From Pararge aegeria (lineage: Eukaryota > Arthropoda > Insecta > Lepidoptera > Nymphalidae), in NCBI RefSeq assembly GCF_905163445.1, contig NC_053197.1:7750001-7814000 (forward strand): a stretch of 64,000 bases of DNA. Reading direction: 5' to 3'. The translations under genes were made by a program, and so were the position numbers. Shown here in pieces: positions 11,897 to 22,488 of the stretch (position 1 is the first letter of the stretch; each line of letters starts with the position of its first letter). Under the pieces are notes generated by a model. The model searched no databases. It saw only the letters and a list, made by a program, of their open reading frames with translations, and had not been told where the DNA came from.

Positions 11897-13733
11897 GTGT
11901 TATAGTGTAAGAAGTGTTCTATCAGTAATTAAAGAGTTCTAGGCTGTGTGGTCTATAGGGTTGCCAAAAAAAATTATATTTTCTGTTATTAAATTTTTTA
12001 GACATTAAAATATTGACGTGTGATATGCAGTCTAAAGTACGTGTGTTCTAGGCTTGAATTTTAATTATGTTTTAGTGTTAGTAGTGTTCTATCGGAAACA
12101 AAAGAGTTCTAGGCTGTAGGATGGGTTTCTTAAAAAAAAATACAAACCAAGTAATCTAATTTTTCGATATTAAAATATTGACGTGCGATATGCAGTCTAA
12201 AGTACGAGTGTTCTAGGCTTGAATTTTAATTATGTTATAGTGTTAGTAGTGTTCTATCGGAAACAAAAGAGTTCTAGGCTGTGTGGTCTATAGGGTTGCC
12301 AAAAATAATTAAACTTTCTGTTATGTAATTTTTTCGATATTAAAATATTGACGTGTGATATGCAGTCTAAAGTACGTGTGTTCTAGTCTTTAATTTTAAT
12401 TATGTTTTAGTGTTAGTAGTGTTTTATCGGAAACAAAAAGTTCTAGGCTGCAGGATGGGTTTCTTAAAAAAAAATACAAACCAAGTAATCTAATTTTTCG
12501 ATATTAAAATATTGACGTGCGATATGCAGTCGAAAGTACGAGTGTTCTAGGCTTGAATTTTAATTATGTTATAGTGTTAGTAGTGTTCTTTCGGAAACAA
12601 AAGAGTTCTAGGCTGTGTGGTCTATAGGGTTGCCAAAAATAATTAAACTTTCTGTTATGTAATTTTTTCGATATTAAAATATTGACGTGTGATATGCAGT
12701 CTAAAGTACGTGTGTTCTAGGCTTGAATTTTAATTATGTTTTAGTGTTAGTAGTGTTCTATCGGAAACAAAAGAGTTCTAGGCTGTAGGATGGGTTTCTT
12801 AAAAAAAAATACAAACCAAGTAATCTAATTTTTCGATATTAAAATATTGACGTGCGATATGCAGTCTAAAGTACGAGTGTTCTAGGCTTGAATTTTAATT
12901 ATGTTATAGTGTTAGTAGTGTTCTATCGGAAACAAAAGAGTTCTAGGCTGTGTGGTCTATAGGGTTGCCAAAAATAATTAAACTTTCTGTTATGTAATTT
13001 TTTCGATATTAAAATATTGACGTGTGATATGCAGTCTAAAGTACGTGTGTTCTAGTCTTTAATTTTAATTATGTTTTAGTGTTAGTAGTGTTCTATCGGA
13101 AACAAAAAGTTCTAGGCTGCAGGATGGGTTTCTTAAAAAAAAATACAAACCAAGTAATCTAATTTTTCGATATTAAAATATTGACGTGCGATATGCAGTC
13201 GAAAGTACGAGTGTTCTAGGCTTGAATTTTAATTATGTTATAGTGTTAGTAGTGTTCTTTCGGAAACAAAAGAGTTCTAGGCTGTGTGGTCTATAGGGTT
13301 GCCAAAAATAATTAAACTTTCTGTTATGTAATTTTTTCGATATTAAAATATTGACGTGTGATATGCAGTCTAAAGTACGTGTGTTCTAGGCTTGAATTTT
13401 AATTATGTTTTAGTGTTAGTAGTGATCTATCGGAATTTAAAGAGTTCTAGGCTGTAGGATGGGTTTCTTAAAAAAAAATACAAACCAAGTAATCTAATTT
13501 TTCGATATTAAAATATTGACGTGTGATATGCATTCTAAAGTTCGAGTGTTCAAGGCTTGAATTTTAATTATGTTATAGTGTTAGTAGTGTTCTATCGGAA
13601 ACAAAAGAGTTCTAGGCTGTGGGGAATATAGGGTTGCCAAAAATAATTAAACTTTCTGTTATGTAATTTTTTCGATATTAAAATATTGACGTGTGATATG
13701 CAGTCTAAAGTACGTGTGTTCTAGGCTTGAATT
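11897..13733 (-). repeat. Right-arm tandem array, about 11 inverted units
   Basis: The same units run in reverse. The marker GATATGCAGTC (once GATATGCATTC) occurs at 12022, 12187, 12357, 12521, 12691, 12856, 13026, 13190, 13360, 13525 and 13695. Spacing alternates strictly 165/170, so the repeating block is a dimer of about 335 bp. Rare variants (TTCTAGTCTTTAATTTT, GTTCTTTCGG) recur about 669 bp apart, so a four-unit block has been duplicated. This arm is about 1.1 kb shorter than the left, so the element cannot fold symmetrically over its full length. Confidence 0.93.
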
Positions 13734-14315
13734 TATGTTATGTTTCAGGCGTTATGATGCTTCAACAGAAACAAAAGAGTTCTTACCCCTTTAATAGGAA
13801 GGGTTTTCAAAAACAAATGTTTTGTATTATTTTATGTAATTATTTAAGAAAATAAATTTTCATGTTTGTTGTGGTGACTCTGAAACTTGATTTATAAGAA
13901 CTTTAATATTTTTTTATTATAGTTTATTTACTGATGTGTGAGAAAGAAAAGAGTTTCGAGAGAGTACGGGTCTAAAAAATGTTTTATTCAAAGGTCTTTG
14001 TGTACGATAGGATGTTTAGGGTTATTTTCCTTAAGTATTTTTTTTTCAGTATTTACGACAGAACTATTATTAAAAAGTATCAGGAACTATAGATCTAAGC
14101 TGCATGCGTCCAGAACAAGCATCAAATTTTGATTTGCTCGAAAATGATCTGCTATCGGAAGTTAGCAGATCATTTTTTGACACCCTTTTTTTGGGGGTAA
14201 AAACGCCAGAACTATTCGTAAAAATCATCAGGAACTCCAGAACTCAGCTGCATGCGAAGAGAACTCCGTTTTATTTTTGATCTGCTGGCAAATGCTCTGC
14301 TAACTTCACCTACAC
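13734..14315 (-). repeat. Right unique terminal inverted repeat of the foldback
   Basis: Reverse complement of 8352-8933 with scattered substitutions, for example near 14030 and near 13930. The 64-codon frame at 13938-14132 lies wholly inside this repeat. It shows no recognisable domain and is most likely chance. Confidence 0.9.
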
Positions 14316-14324
14316 GTTAAGTTG
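14316..14324. repeat. Right target-site duplication of the foldback element
   Basis: GTTAAGTTG directly follows the right terminus. The 9-bp length fits FB/MULE-type integration and not the TA or TTAA duplications of Tc1/mariner or piggyBac. Confidence 0.93.
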
Positions 14325-14360
14325 TCAGTCCTGGTCATTACAAATTGGAGCAGCGTGGTA
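14325..14360 (+). repeat. Right half of the interspersed repeat hosting the foldback
   Basis: TCAGTCCTGGTCATTACAAA continues the sequence broken at 8351, as expected for the repeat family recalled from other Lepidoptera. The far end of this half is not defined. Confidence 0.45.
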
Positions 14361-14465
14361 GGTCTGTACCTTAAATCTTTTCTATTATGAGCCTGTGACC
14401 AACAGTCGGACTTTAATAGGATGATGGTTATATGAATGAAAACATGATGAATATACAGAACCCTC

Positions 14466-14507
14466 ATTCGGCCATTATTGAATGACTGCATTCAATAATG
14501 GCTGAAT
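14466..14507. repeat. 19-bp hairpin with one mismatch
   Basis: ATTCGGCCATTATTGAATG against CATTCAATAATGGCTGAAT around ACTG, about 140 bases beyond the foldback. Confidence 0.85.
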
Positions 14508-14509
14508 AA

Positions 14510-16060
14510 TGTCCAAAAACAGTGTATATGCCCCACGCACGTCTCACTTCAAACCCGCGAAATGCTGGTAGCTCATAATTTTTTTTCCCATTTTTTCATT
14601 TTGTGGTAAACGTAAACATTAGAGGTAAAATAATTACTGTCAACTGCTTAATGGTATGAATGGTTCAGGAATATAATGCATGTTACCATGGTTTCTGTTG
14701 TTCTTAATGATGTGATAATGATAATGATGACGAAAATGGAAAAGGTAAAGAAGATGGTTTTTGACTCATCATGAAACATGTAAAATACCGTAAATCCATC
14801 TCCTAAACAGCTTTCATAAACAAACAGACAGATAAAGATAATTACACAAAAGCAAACTCAGAGAACTGGCTATAACCGCGCAATTATATCGATAATTATT
14901 ATACAGGTAGACATTAGATATCAATCTATTGATATTTGACAATTTACTTGAAAAATTGGGTCACACATTTGTAACTGTTTGGTAATAAAAACGGTCACAA
15001 TCATAAATAATTGAACACTTATAGGAACGCGCAACGTTTCTAGGCAGAATAAAGACCCAGGCACACTTTTAACACTACCCTTCGTATAAGATTTGAAAAC
15101 TGACAATTGTAGAGTCATTATCGAGTACCGAAACACCGGCAATGTGAAGTGGACTTCTTCTACCTTTTGTTACAGCTCAAATTCGGATACATTTCAAGTC
15201 AGTGAACTAAGTGTCTAGCTTGCACGTCTTCTCGAAGCTGCCTACCGGCCAGTTGTTCGTACGGGCCTCGAGGCTTGTGTGCTGAACCGGGCCATATTTG
15301 CACGACAGCTATGCTGCCCTGGTAGAACTTTATTTTAGATCTATTTAATGGGCTAAATCCCCCAGCATTGGGCTTGCTTGTTTGTCGTGTTGGTACGTGT
15401 TAGTCCTCACGTCGCCGTCAGCGACAAGGGCCTCGTGTGATACTTGCTTTTGTTCCAAAGTATTGTTACTAGATGGCGCTCTTTCGATTCAATACAAATC
15501 GTAGTTAACTTTAACGTGATCGAATATGCAGAAAATCCCACTCTAGGCACTATGTATTTTAAAACGAGAAACATTCAGTTTTTATTTATGTTAAATTGAA
15601 TTTGTCATTATAAATCTAAGTTACCTGTCGGTTAGTCTTAGGTAATCAATGTCTTATTACACTAATGCTATAACGTGCTTTTTCATATACGGAGATTAAA
15701 TTTAGATATGATATTTAGATTCTTATTGTATTATCAACCCAACGCGCAACTTTTGCAAGTAAAATTAAGATCCTCACACATAACCCTCTATCCGATTCAA
15801 CGCATCGCGTCGCGTTTTATAAGTTTATTTGTGCACTTCCTTTGCTTAAAAACTATAGGTACTTTAATCCAGTAAACTATAAAGACGTGCACACACACAT
15901 TTTATTGGATTGTTACTCGGTGAACTTCTTTTCTTTAATTTACTAATTTGATTTACTTGAAACGAGACTAATTTATTCTCATTTTATCATGATACGCGAT
16001 AGACATCCACTGTTTGACATGTTTTACGACGTGATTTCGAAATTCCACAATTTTGTGCCA
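14510..16060. other. No supported gene
   Basis: AT-rich apart from a GC-richer patch at about 15220-15450, possibly an old transposon piece. Frames of 60-73 codons are unremarkable. Confidence 0.45.
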
Positions 16061-16066
16061 CATTTC

Positions 16067-16350
16067 TGGCGACCTCACTGGCGCAGTGGTGAGTGCTGTG
16101 GTTTCAAGTGGGAGGTCCGGGTTCCAGTATTCTCGAACAAGGTGTTGGCGGATTACCAACGTTGCGTTTACCGGTGTGGGTCCATCTTTTCAATGTGCTC
16201 TACCCATTGTCATATTAACTTCTGGACTCGGCGAGCTATGTCGGTAGCTCTGGTTCCTTTGGATCTCTTAATTTTTTCGCGTCTTTTAACCATGAAGAGT
16301 TATTACGAGCATAGCCCACTCCATCGCTCTCTGTGTTACAGTTATCTTTT
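16067..16350. pseudogene. SINE D head joined to an old RTE-like LINE fragment
   Basis: 16067-16135 matches a tRNA-type SINE D head (GGCGCAGTGGTGAG, GGGAGGTCCGGGTT). From about 16175 the sequence follows the minus-strand C-terminal region of the RTE-like LINE: TGCGTTTACCGGTG, GAGCTATGTCGGTA and CTCCATCGCTCTC. Many substitutions show great age. A 140-codon frame reading through it on the plus strand is a shadow. Confidence 0.6.
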
Positions 16351-16819
16351 GATCTTAGCTCTAGAAATATATTATAATAAATCCTTATTTAATCCTATCC
16401 TAATCCTTTAATAACCACTGTTTATATAAGTTCGTTAAAACAGTATGCACTAGAGTTAAATTGACCGCCTTTTAAGCTTCAATCTAAGAGTGACGCTGGC
16501 TTAATGGGATTCCATTTACCAATACTCGGCGGCTGTTAGCAGTGAAATATTAGTTTATAGACTGCCCCACTTCCCAGTTTTTACCTTCGAGAGCTCGATG
16601 TAGGCAAAGAGCTTGAGACATTTCGCCCTATATCATTTAAATAAGTGTGTTTCAGAAAAGTCGGTTAGTCAGTAATGGAAACTTAGAAAGTATTTTATAA
16701 GCACGATGGTCTTTCTAAGTTCTGACGTGCCTTTCTGATAAAAAGAAAACCTAGATTACATTGTCGCATAGTCGTTATCTCCCAGTTTTCTTCGTTTCGC
16801 TTCTGACGTTGTATAAATG

Positions 16820-16990
16820 CCGTGTGGTGACGGTAGATCAGAATACGCTGAAAACGCTGCTGCGTTCTCTGTGCTTCTAATACCATGTACTGGGATAATC
16901 AAGCCGTCTGCCAAGCGTGGTGATTATGGGCAAACCTTCCGTTGGGGGAGAGGCCCTTAGTTCAGTAGTTGATGGTAATAGGCTATTGAT
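16820..16990 (+). mobile_element. SINE E copy, diverged
   Basis: GTGACGGTAGATCAGAATACG, GGTGATTATGGGCAAACC and GGGGGAGAGGCCCTTAGTTC, the same order as 19540-19735 but strongly mutated. Confidence 0.55.
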
Positions 16991-17533
16991 GTTAATAGGT
17001 AGATATAGTATAACATTTTATGTTACCGAGATACTCAAAAACTGTTTAAATAGAAAGTAATTGCCTCTCATACTATAAAATTGACTTCGCCGGTTAATTC
17101 TTAGTCAGTTGCGTTTAAATACATTCAGATTTTCATTTCCTTTAGTAATAAAATTGTTAATAGATAAGTTTATTAAATCGCACCGAGAGACTCGCCTTCG
17201 AAAGCTCAAGAATATTTTCTTACCTGAATTATGTACTTTACTTTAGTGAGTTAATACTTTTTCGTCGTGGAATGTTGCCAGTTAATTTTGCGCTCCGAGA
17301 CAAAGTTTTAAAAACTTAGTAACCAAAATAGAAAAATGAGTTTAAGATATCGGCATTGCTTGTTTTTGAATTTACGAGTTTTGTGATTTGCGTTCTATCA
17401 TCATCTTGGCGTTTGTACGAAATCTCACATGGTTTTTTCTTTACAAAACTTTGCATTTATACCGTGTTACTTAGGTCGTAATTTTGACCGAGGAGGCGAT
17501 AATGAGAGCGCCCAATTTCCAAAAATTACTTAC

Positions 17534-17565
17534 GTTATCGTTATCAGCCATCTTAGATGTTTTCG
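17534..17565 (-). other. Possible short first coding exon (MADNDN) with splice donor
   Basis: On the minus strand a start codon at 17551-17549 in good context (CTAAG before ATGGCT) opens six codons, MADNDN. These are followed at once by GTAAGT, a perfect donor. Just upstream, TTTGTTTTAACAG|CG at about 17566 could be an acceptor, making a 32-base internal exon, or the region could be a leader. I could not find a downstream exon in frame: a second CAG|GTAAG donor near 17222 (minus) is preceded by stops in all three frames. It may belong to a gene whose remaining exons are unrecognised, or may be chance. I do not recognise the gene. Confidence 0.3.
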
Positions 17566-17659
17566 CTGTTAAAACAAATGTTAACAAGGTAAGGTTAAGT
17601 TAGTTGTTGCGAAAGTGCATAATAGTAAAGTACCGACATAAATGAGACCCGACGTGAGT

Positions 17660-17936
17660 AAGTACGTTTGCGTCCTGCTATATTGGCCGGACCGCGAGAG
17701 AGGCTGGAGCCGCTACAGAGTCCGCCGTCACCAATAATACCTGAGATATGCCCAAATTCTGGAGCGCTACCTCATGGTTACGTTAGCGGTGGAGACAACT
17801 CGTTGCAGGGGTGGGCACTTCCCGTTTACGGGAAAGGGGCTGTGATCCACGCTTTGGGTATTACCTGGTTAAAAGGATGTCCATCGCTGTACAGCGCGTC
17901 AATCCGGCCAGTCTGATGGGCACTTACTTGAGAAAG
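17660..17936 (+). other. Unidentified GC-rich block
   Basis: Two overlapping frames of 78-82 codons and locally high GC compared with its surroundings. No recognisable domain; it ends at the SINE A chimera. It may be a TE piece or a degraded exon. Confidence 0.3.
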
Positions 17937-18175
17937 ACGGCCGATTTGACAGCGGCGACCCCGCTTTCTAGGAAGGCTGTGTGTTCAATTTCAACAACAG
18001 GAAAATATTTGTGTGTTGAACATGAATGTTTTTCCCTGGGTCTTTAAATAAATAATAAATAAATATACTACGACATTACACAGATGGCTATCCAGCCCCA
18101 AAGTAAGCGAAGATTGTGTTATATTAGTACTAAAATGACCTATGAATATTTTTATGAATAATATACATAAATTTG
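17937..18175. mobile_element. SINE A chimera: forward head joined to inverted tail
   Basis: 17937-18043 follows the SINE A head and first body block on the plus strand (GCGACCCCGCTTTCT, CATGAATGTTTTTCCCTGGG). From about 18044 the sequence is the reverse complement of a SINE A tail and distal body (AAATATACTACGACATTACAC, CAGCCCCAAAGTAAGC). Two head-on copies with losses, or a fold-back rearrangement, would explain it. Confidence 0.75.
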
Positions 18176-18570
18176 TCGCATTATATTAAATACCAAATTC
18201 ATTTAATTTTTAACTTTTTCGTCTATTAATTGGGTGTGATGATTTAAGTTAACTTAAATGAGTAGTTATGCAGCAGTAGGTCTCTCTCAGTACTCTTTAA
18301 AATATAGTTGTACTACTCTCGGTACTCTTTAAAACATAGTTTTCAAACTTTTAAGGTCAAAATCACATTATTTGGTCATAGAAGTTATTTTTTCCGCTCT
18401 AATTTTTACTGCATATTTAATTGCACGCTTAGCAATTATAATTTTACGATAGCAATATTATTACATAAAATGCTCTTACAAAAACTCTTATTAACGTTCC
18501 CACGAGAACTTACCTGCGTAATTTTCAACTATATTTGAGTGGTAAAACATTTAGGGTAACACACCACTGA

Positions 18571-18838
18571 TAAATAAAATATAAATAAATATACTACGGC
18601 AAGACACACATCGCTATATAGCCCCAAGGTAAGCGTAGCTTGTGTTATGGGTACTAAGATAGCTGATGAATATTTTTATGAATATAATACACATTAATAC
18701 TTATAATATACATATAAACACCCAGACACTGAAAAACGTTCATGTTCATCACACAAACATTTTTCCAGTTGTGGGAATCGAACCCACGGCTTTGGACGCG
18801 GAAAGCAGGGTCACTGCCCACTGCGCCACTCGGCTGCC
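18571..18838 (-). mobile_element. SINE A, full length
   Basis: Complete head, body and tail in reverse orientation. The promoter box reads GGGAATCGAACCCACGG on the plus strand. The head end is followed by (AACT)n, which may be part of its target site. Confidence 0.88.
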
Positions 18839-18954
18839 TAAACTAACTAACTAACTAACTGATGACAGCCTGGGGAAGTAGCCATACCTTCCTGTGCAAG
18901 ATGATAGCTAACGGTATGGTGTTAAAACTATAGTACTCGAGCATTTTGGTACAA

Positions 18955-19215
18955 AGATCATCCGGGGAAATAATATAGCCATGCTTATTGCCGCCGCTAA
19001 GCAGCATTGTTTCAATGCTGTGATCCGGTCGGTGAAGGACGTGCTTGTCGGAGCAATTACAGACACATGAGCCTAACACCTTCGCCTCAGGTTGCCCGAA
19101 ACAGGGCGGCACGTTGCACGACATTTTCCTTGCCTGCCCTGCTGTTATGTTTATAGGCGTTAGTTTACCATCATCGGATGGGCCCGCTGCTTTGCAAACA
19201 CTCGTACAGAGGATT
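18955..19215 (+). mobile_element. SINE C copy
   Basis: GCCATGCTTATTGCCGCCGCTAAG, then GGTCGGTGAAGGACGTGC and AATTACAGACACATGAGCC, and the end TAGTTTACCATCATCGGATGGG. This layout is a widely dispersed lepidopteran short repeat. Overlapping 69-89-codon frames are shadows. Confidence 0.65.
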
Positions 19216-19383
19216 CTATCCTTTTTAATTATTATTTATAAAATAATCACATAGTGTTTAATTAAATATTGAGACTAAAATTAATAGATTTATATTCTGT
19301 GCTAAGTAAAAAAGAAACTTCATTCCAGAATGGAATACGAACTAAAAAGCAATAAATTAATATTTTACGGTAACTCATCTGTA

Positions 19384-19505
19384 CACGGGTGTCGTATGAC
19401 GTGACTAAGGAAACGGGAAGCAGCGTTCTCTGCGAGTATGGGCAATCCCTCCCATTGGGAGAGGCCTTTAGACGAGCAGTGAACTGTTATGGACTACGGA
19501 TTAAT
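19384..19505 (+). mobile_element. SINE E copy, 5'-truncated
   Basis: ACGGGTGTCGTATGACG then CCTCCCATTGGGAGAGGCC. It lies just upstream of the second copy, in tandem orientation. Confidence 0.65.
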
Positions 19506-19539
19506 TTTTAAATTGCTTTATCCAAAACTAATAGTTAGT

Positions 19540-19735
19540 GATGTGGCGTCGGCAGATTAGAATACAGTTGTCACCACCCTTTTTCTACCCGTGGGTGTCG
19601 TACGAGACGACTAAGGGAATTAACGGAGAACGGGCAGCAGCGACCTCTGTGCTCTCCTACCATCTACTGTGATTACAAACCCTCCCATTGGGAGAGGCCT
19701 TTAGTCCAACAGTGGACTATTGCAGGCTATTACTG
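19540..19735 (+). mobile_element. SINE E copy
   Basis: GGCGTCGGCAGATTAGAATAC, CCCGTGGGTGTCGTACGAG, CCTCCCATTGGGAGAGGCC and GTGGACTATTGCAGGCTATT in that order, a familiar lepidopteran short repeat. Confidence 0.7.
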
Positions 19736-19739
19736 AATC

Positions 19740-22250
19740 TAATAGTTAAATGATAAACTTACTGATTATACAATATGAATCCACTTTATAATTAAGCGAT
19801 TAGTGCACGATATAAACGCCTTGAAAAAGCAGTGGTGAAATATTCATATTTCAATGTATTGTAACATTGCATTGTTGCGAAAAGAACATAATATATTGCG
19901 AAGCGTAAGACAATACAATCACTACTTCAATCAAGTTATTGGGAATGTCGGTGTGACCAATTTGAGTTACGAGTAAAGGTTACATGGATAGTACTCACTT
20001 ATCTGTACCACACAGTTCACACGCTATGAAAATTTAGAAATCCTAAAGTCAGTATACTTTTTTAACTGCTTTCGTAGTTTTTTATCATGTATCTATTATA
20101 TCTTACTTGTAAATTATTTATGTAAATAATTTTATTGGTAACGTTTTAGTTTTAAGTACGTTTTAAAAGTAGAACGAAAAAAACAATTATGTGTAAAAAT
20201 GAATACAAACAAAGAAAAAAAAAAATTTCTTTATGAATGTACGTTTTAAAATTTACCTAAGTACAAACTTTACAGTAAAAAGTTTAAAAAATTAAAGACT
20301 ATTTAAATTAGAAAACAATTAAGATGAATATACTTTAATCAATGAAAAACATAAACATTACTTACTAATACGCTTATAATTTGAATTCAAGCTTTTAGTG
20401 ATGCATAGTGTCTCAGCATATGCTGCTTTTGTATAACTAGTTAAGTTCAATTCTTGATTTGGTAAATTTTAACGAAAAGGTTTAAATTAACGTCTTGCTG
20501 CTGATAGAAAAATATGAACGTAAATTATAAAAAAAATCAGAAACTTTCATTTATATGATTACTTTTATGGTATAATTTCATCCTTATATAGCCTTTGAGA
20601 TTGGAATTATTAAAATTTGTGAAACACGTATTTCTTTATTTTTAATCGTAAACCTAAAATCAAAGTTTCATGGGTGTAACTTGAAAAATAAATTGCTAAA
20701 TGAAGGATTTTATAAAAACTTTCACCACCCATTTAACCCTCTTCTCTTTCTTATTGGAATTCTCAAAAACCCTTTCTTAGCGGATACCTACGTTGTAATA
20801 ACTATCTGTGTGTTCAAATTCTCTGTCCAAATTTCAGCCCGATCCATCAAGTGGTTAGAGCTGTGAGTTGATAGATTAGTCAGTGAATCAGTCAGTCAGT
20901 CACCTTTGCCTTATATATATATCGATAAGCAACATATTGAGTCATCATTGAATAGTCGCTCTTAACAACACGCTCAATTCATTAAAATAATGGCGAAAAT
21001 ATTATTATAATAATATTTTTAGCGTTTTCATATTGGAGTTAGTATTTCACAACATTTGACCCAAATCTTAATTTATCACGTAGCGTACAAAGCCACAATT
21101 ATAAATTTCATTTCGTTTTTTGATACTTGGTTTAAGGTAGAATTTAATAATAGTACAAAACACATAACATGTAGGTACTTAATTGCGAATTGGTCTGTTT
21201 TTATAAACCTCAACCCCGATAGTACCTATCTGATTAAATTACAGCAAATTTTGTATCAAGTGGAACAAGCGGATTTAAAATCTAATCAATCGTTTTAAGG
21301 TTTATTTTGGTTTGGTTCGGGTTTTAATCTACGGTATAAAATCAAGTACAGGTAAATGGAAAGGCGTGGTAGGCCGTTGCCTATATAATATCCATTATTA
21401 GCCATAAGGTTATCTAGTTGTATGTCTGCAAGTGCGGTAGAATGCGGACACTGCCCACACCTGAAACCTTGAACAGCAGGAAGTCGAAAGCAGCTTTTAT
21501 ATTTAAGCTCTTAAAAATAAAAGTAATCACATTAGTTCACTGCCCTTATATTTTTTATACGAAAGTAATTTATCATATAAACTACTCAGCTATGACAATA
21601 CTTATTTTAACGAAACAAATGTTTTACTTTATACTTATAATTCATATAAACTTTTTTTACTATATTTTTTGGTAAAATTCAAATATAACGTTGGTCAAAA
21701 CAAACGCCTAAATCCCCGGCTTACAGAGAATTGTCTTGTTTAGCTGAAAGTCTAGATATTCTAGTCTTAATTCTAGTTCAACAACAAAGGAAGAAACCAG
21801 GTCTTTCCTTTGTCTAGTGATCAAAAGCTCCGTTGTGTTATTCGAGCGGTTTAAATTATGTGACATTTTCGTTGAATATATTATTTCAAAGTTTTTGAAT
21901 ACGTAATATTACGTTTGCGTGAAATAAAGTATACTAATATAATTTTTTAAACATCTTTATTTATGCGTATTAGTTATTAATTCACAAGGGAAGGAATATA
22001 TTCAAAATAAAACTGCTCTTTTATGAGTTTACAAATACGAAAATTAAGGCGTGCTGGACACAGGCCTTTGGAGAGACATGTATCTCTACATGTATTCCCG
22101 GAGGCTTTTATAGAGCTAAGGTCTGCGCTGGTTTGCGCTCTTAAGGTAAAATTAAGACCAGTACACTAAGTTCTAAATAAATACGTGAAGGTAGGGTTTT
22201 GAAATGAAAACACTAATAAATACTAACTAATTATTAAGGTAATAGATATT
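19740..22250. other. No supported gene; one TE-derived repeat
   Basis: Very AT-rich. Apart from the repeat at 20640-20930 nothing could be assigned; frames of 60-85 codons have no signal. Confidence 0.45.
20640..20930 (+). repeat. Transposon-derived repeat with TCAG-type end
   Basis: Ends with GTGAGTTGATAGATTAGTCAG, (GTCA)n and CACCTTTGCCTTATATATATATCG, a familiar 3' end of a lepidopteran dispersed repeat. The 61-codon frame within is not a gene. Confidence 0.5.
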
Positions 22251-22253
22251 AAA

Positions 22254-22259
22254 TTTATT
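22254..22259 (-). terminator. Poly(A) signal for the cuticular protein gene
   Basis: AATAAA on the minus strand, about 230 bases past the stop codon. I saw no closer canonical hexamer, so the 3' untranslated region is probably about 250 bases. Confidence 0.55.
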
Positions 22260-22488
22260 TACAAGTACACAAATAATCTTATAACGCGTTCCATTAATTC
22301 CTCTCCTAGTAACAATACCAGCACTTTATACACATTGTCCATTAGCACACAATATCACAGCAAACAACAATTAAGAAATGCTTTCGAAGCAAGCGAGCAC
22401 GTAGGAACCCCTGATGACTCGGCGAAATATTAATTGACGCGTGCTTCTTACGTTTCGGGCGCAACAAATCGCCACAGTCCTTTGAGAT

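Larger units (their letters stand above)
8352..14315. mobile_element. Giant foldback (FB-like) transposable element, non-coding
   Basis: The element starts GTGTAGGTGAAG and ends with its exact reverse complement CTTCACCTACAC. A perfect 9-bp duplication GTTAAGTTG flanks it on both sides. Its outer about 582 bp on each side are inverted copies of each other, by eye about 98-99% identical. Inside these lie tandem arrays in opposite orientation, about 18 units on the left and 11 on the right, joined by a short unmatched spacer at about 11885-11896. No reading frame longer than about 64 codons occurs, and that one (right terminal repeat) is not conserved in any recognisable way, so it encodes no transposase and must be moved in trans if it moves. 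Drosophila FB elements share all three traits: long inverted repeats, internal tandem units and a 9-bp duplication. MULE-superfamily elements also make 8-11-bp duplications. Superfamily assignment is inference; structure and ends are directly visible. Confidence 0.93.

Noticed and set aside
8934..13733. CRISPR-like regular repeats
   Set aside because: Units are about 165-170 bp, adjacent, without unique spacers, inverted between arms, and the genome is eukaryotic.
13938..14132. 64-codon frame within the foldback
   Set aside because: Lies in the terminal inverted repeat, has no domain and would be present only on one arm; chance.
8352..14315. Assembly artefact or centromeric satellite
   Set aside because: Unequal arms, a unique 582-bp end on each side and a perfect 9-bp duplication fit transposition better; long reads would settle it.
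15989..16411. 140-codon plus-strand frame
   Set aside because: It runs through a SINE D head and an antisense LINE fragment, so it is repeat-derived.
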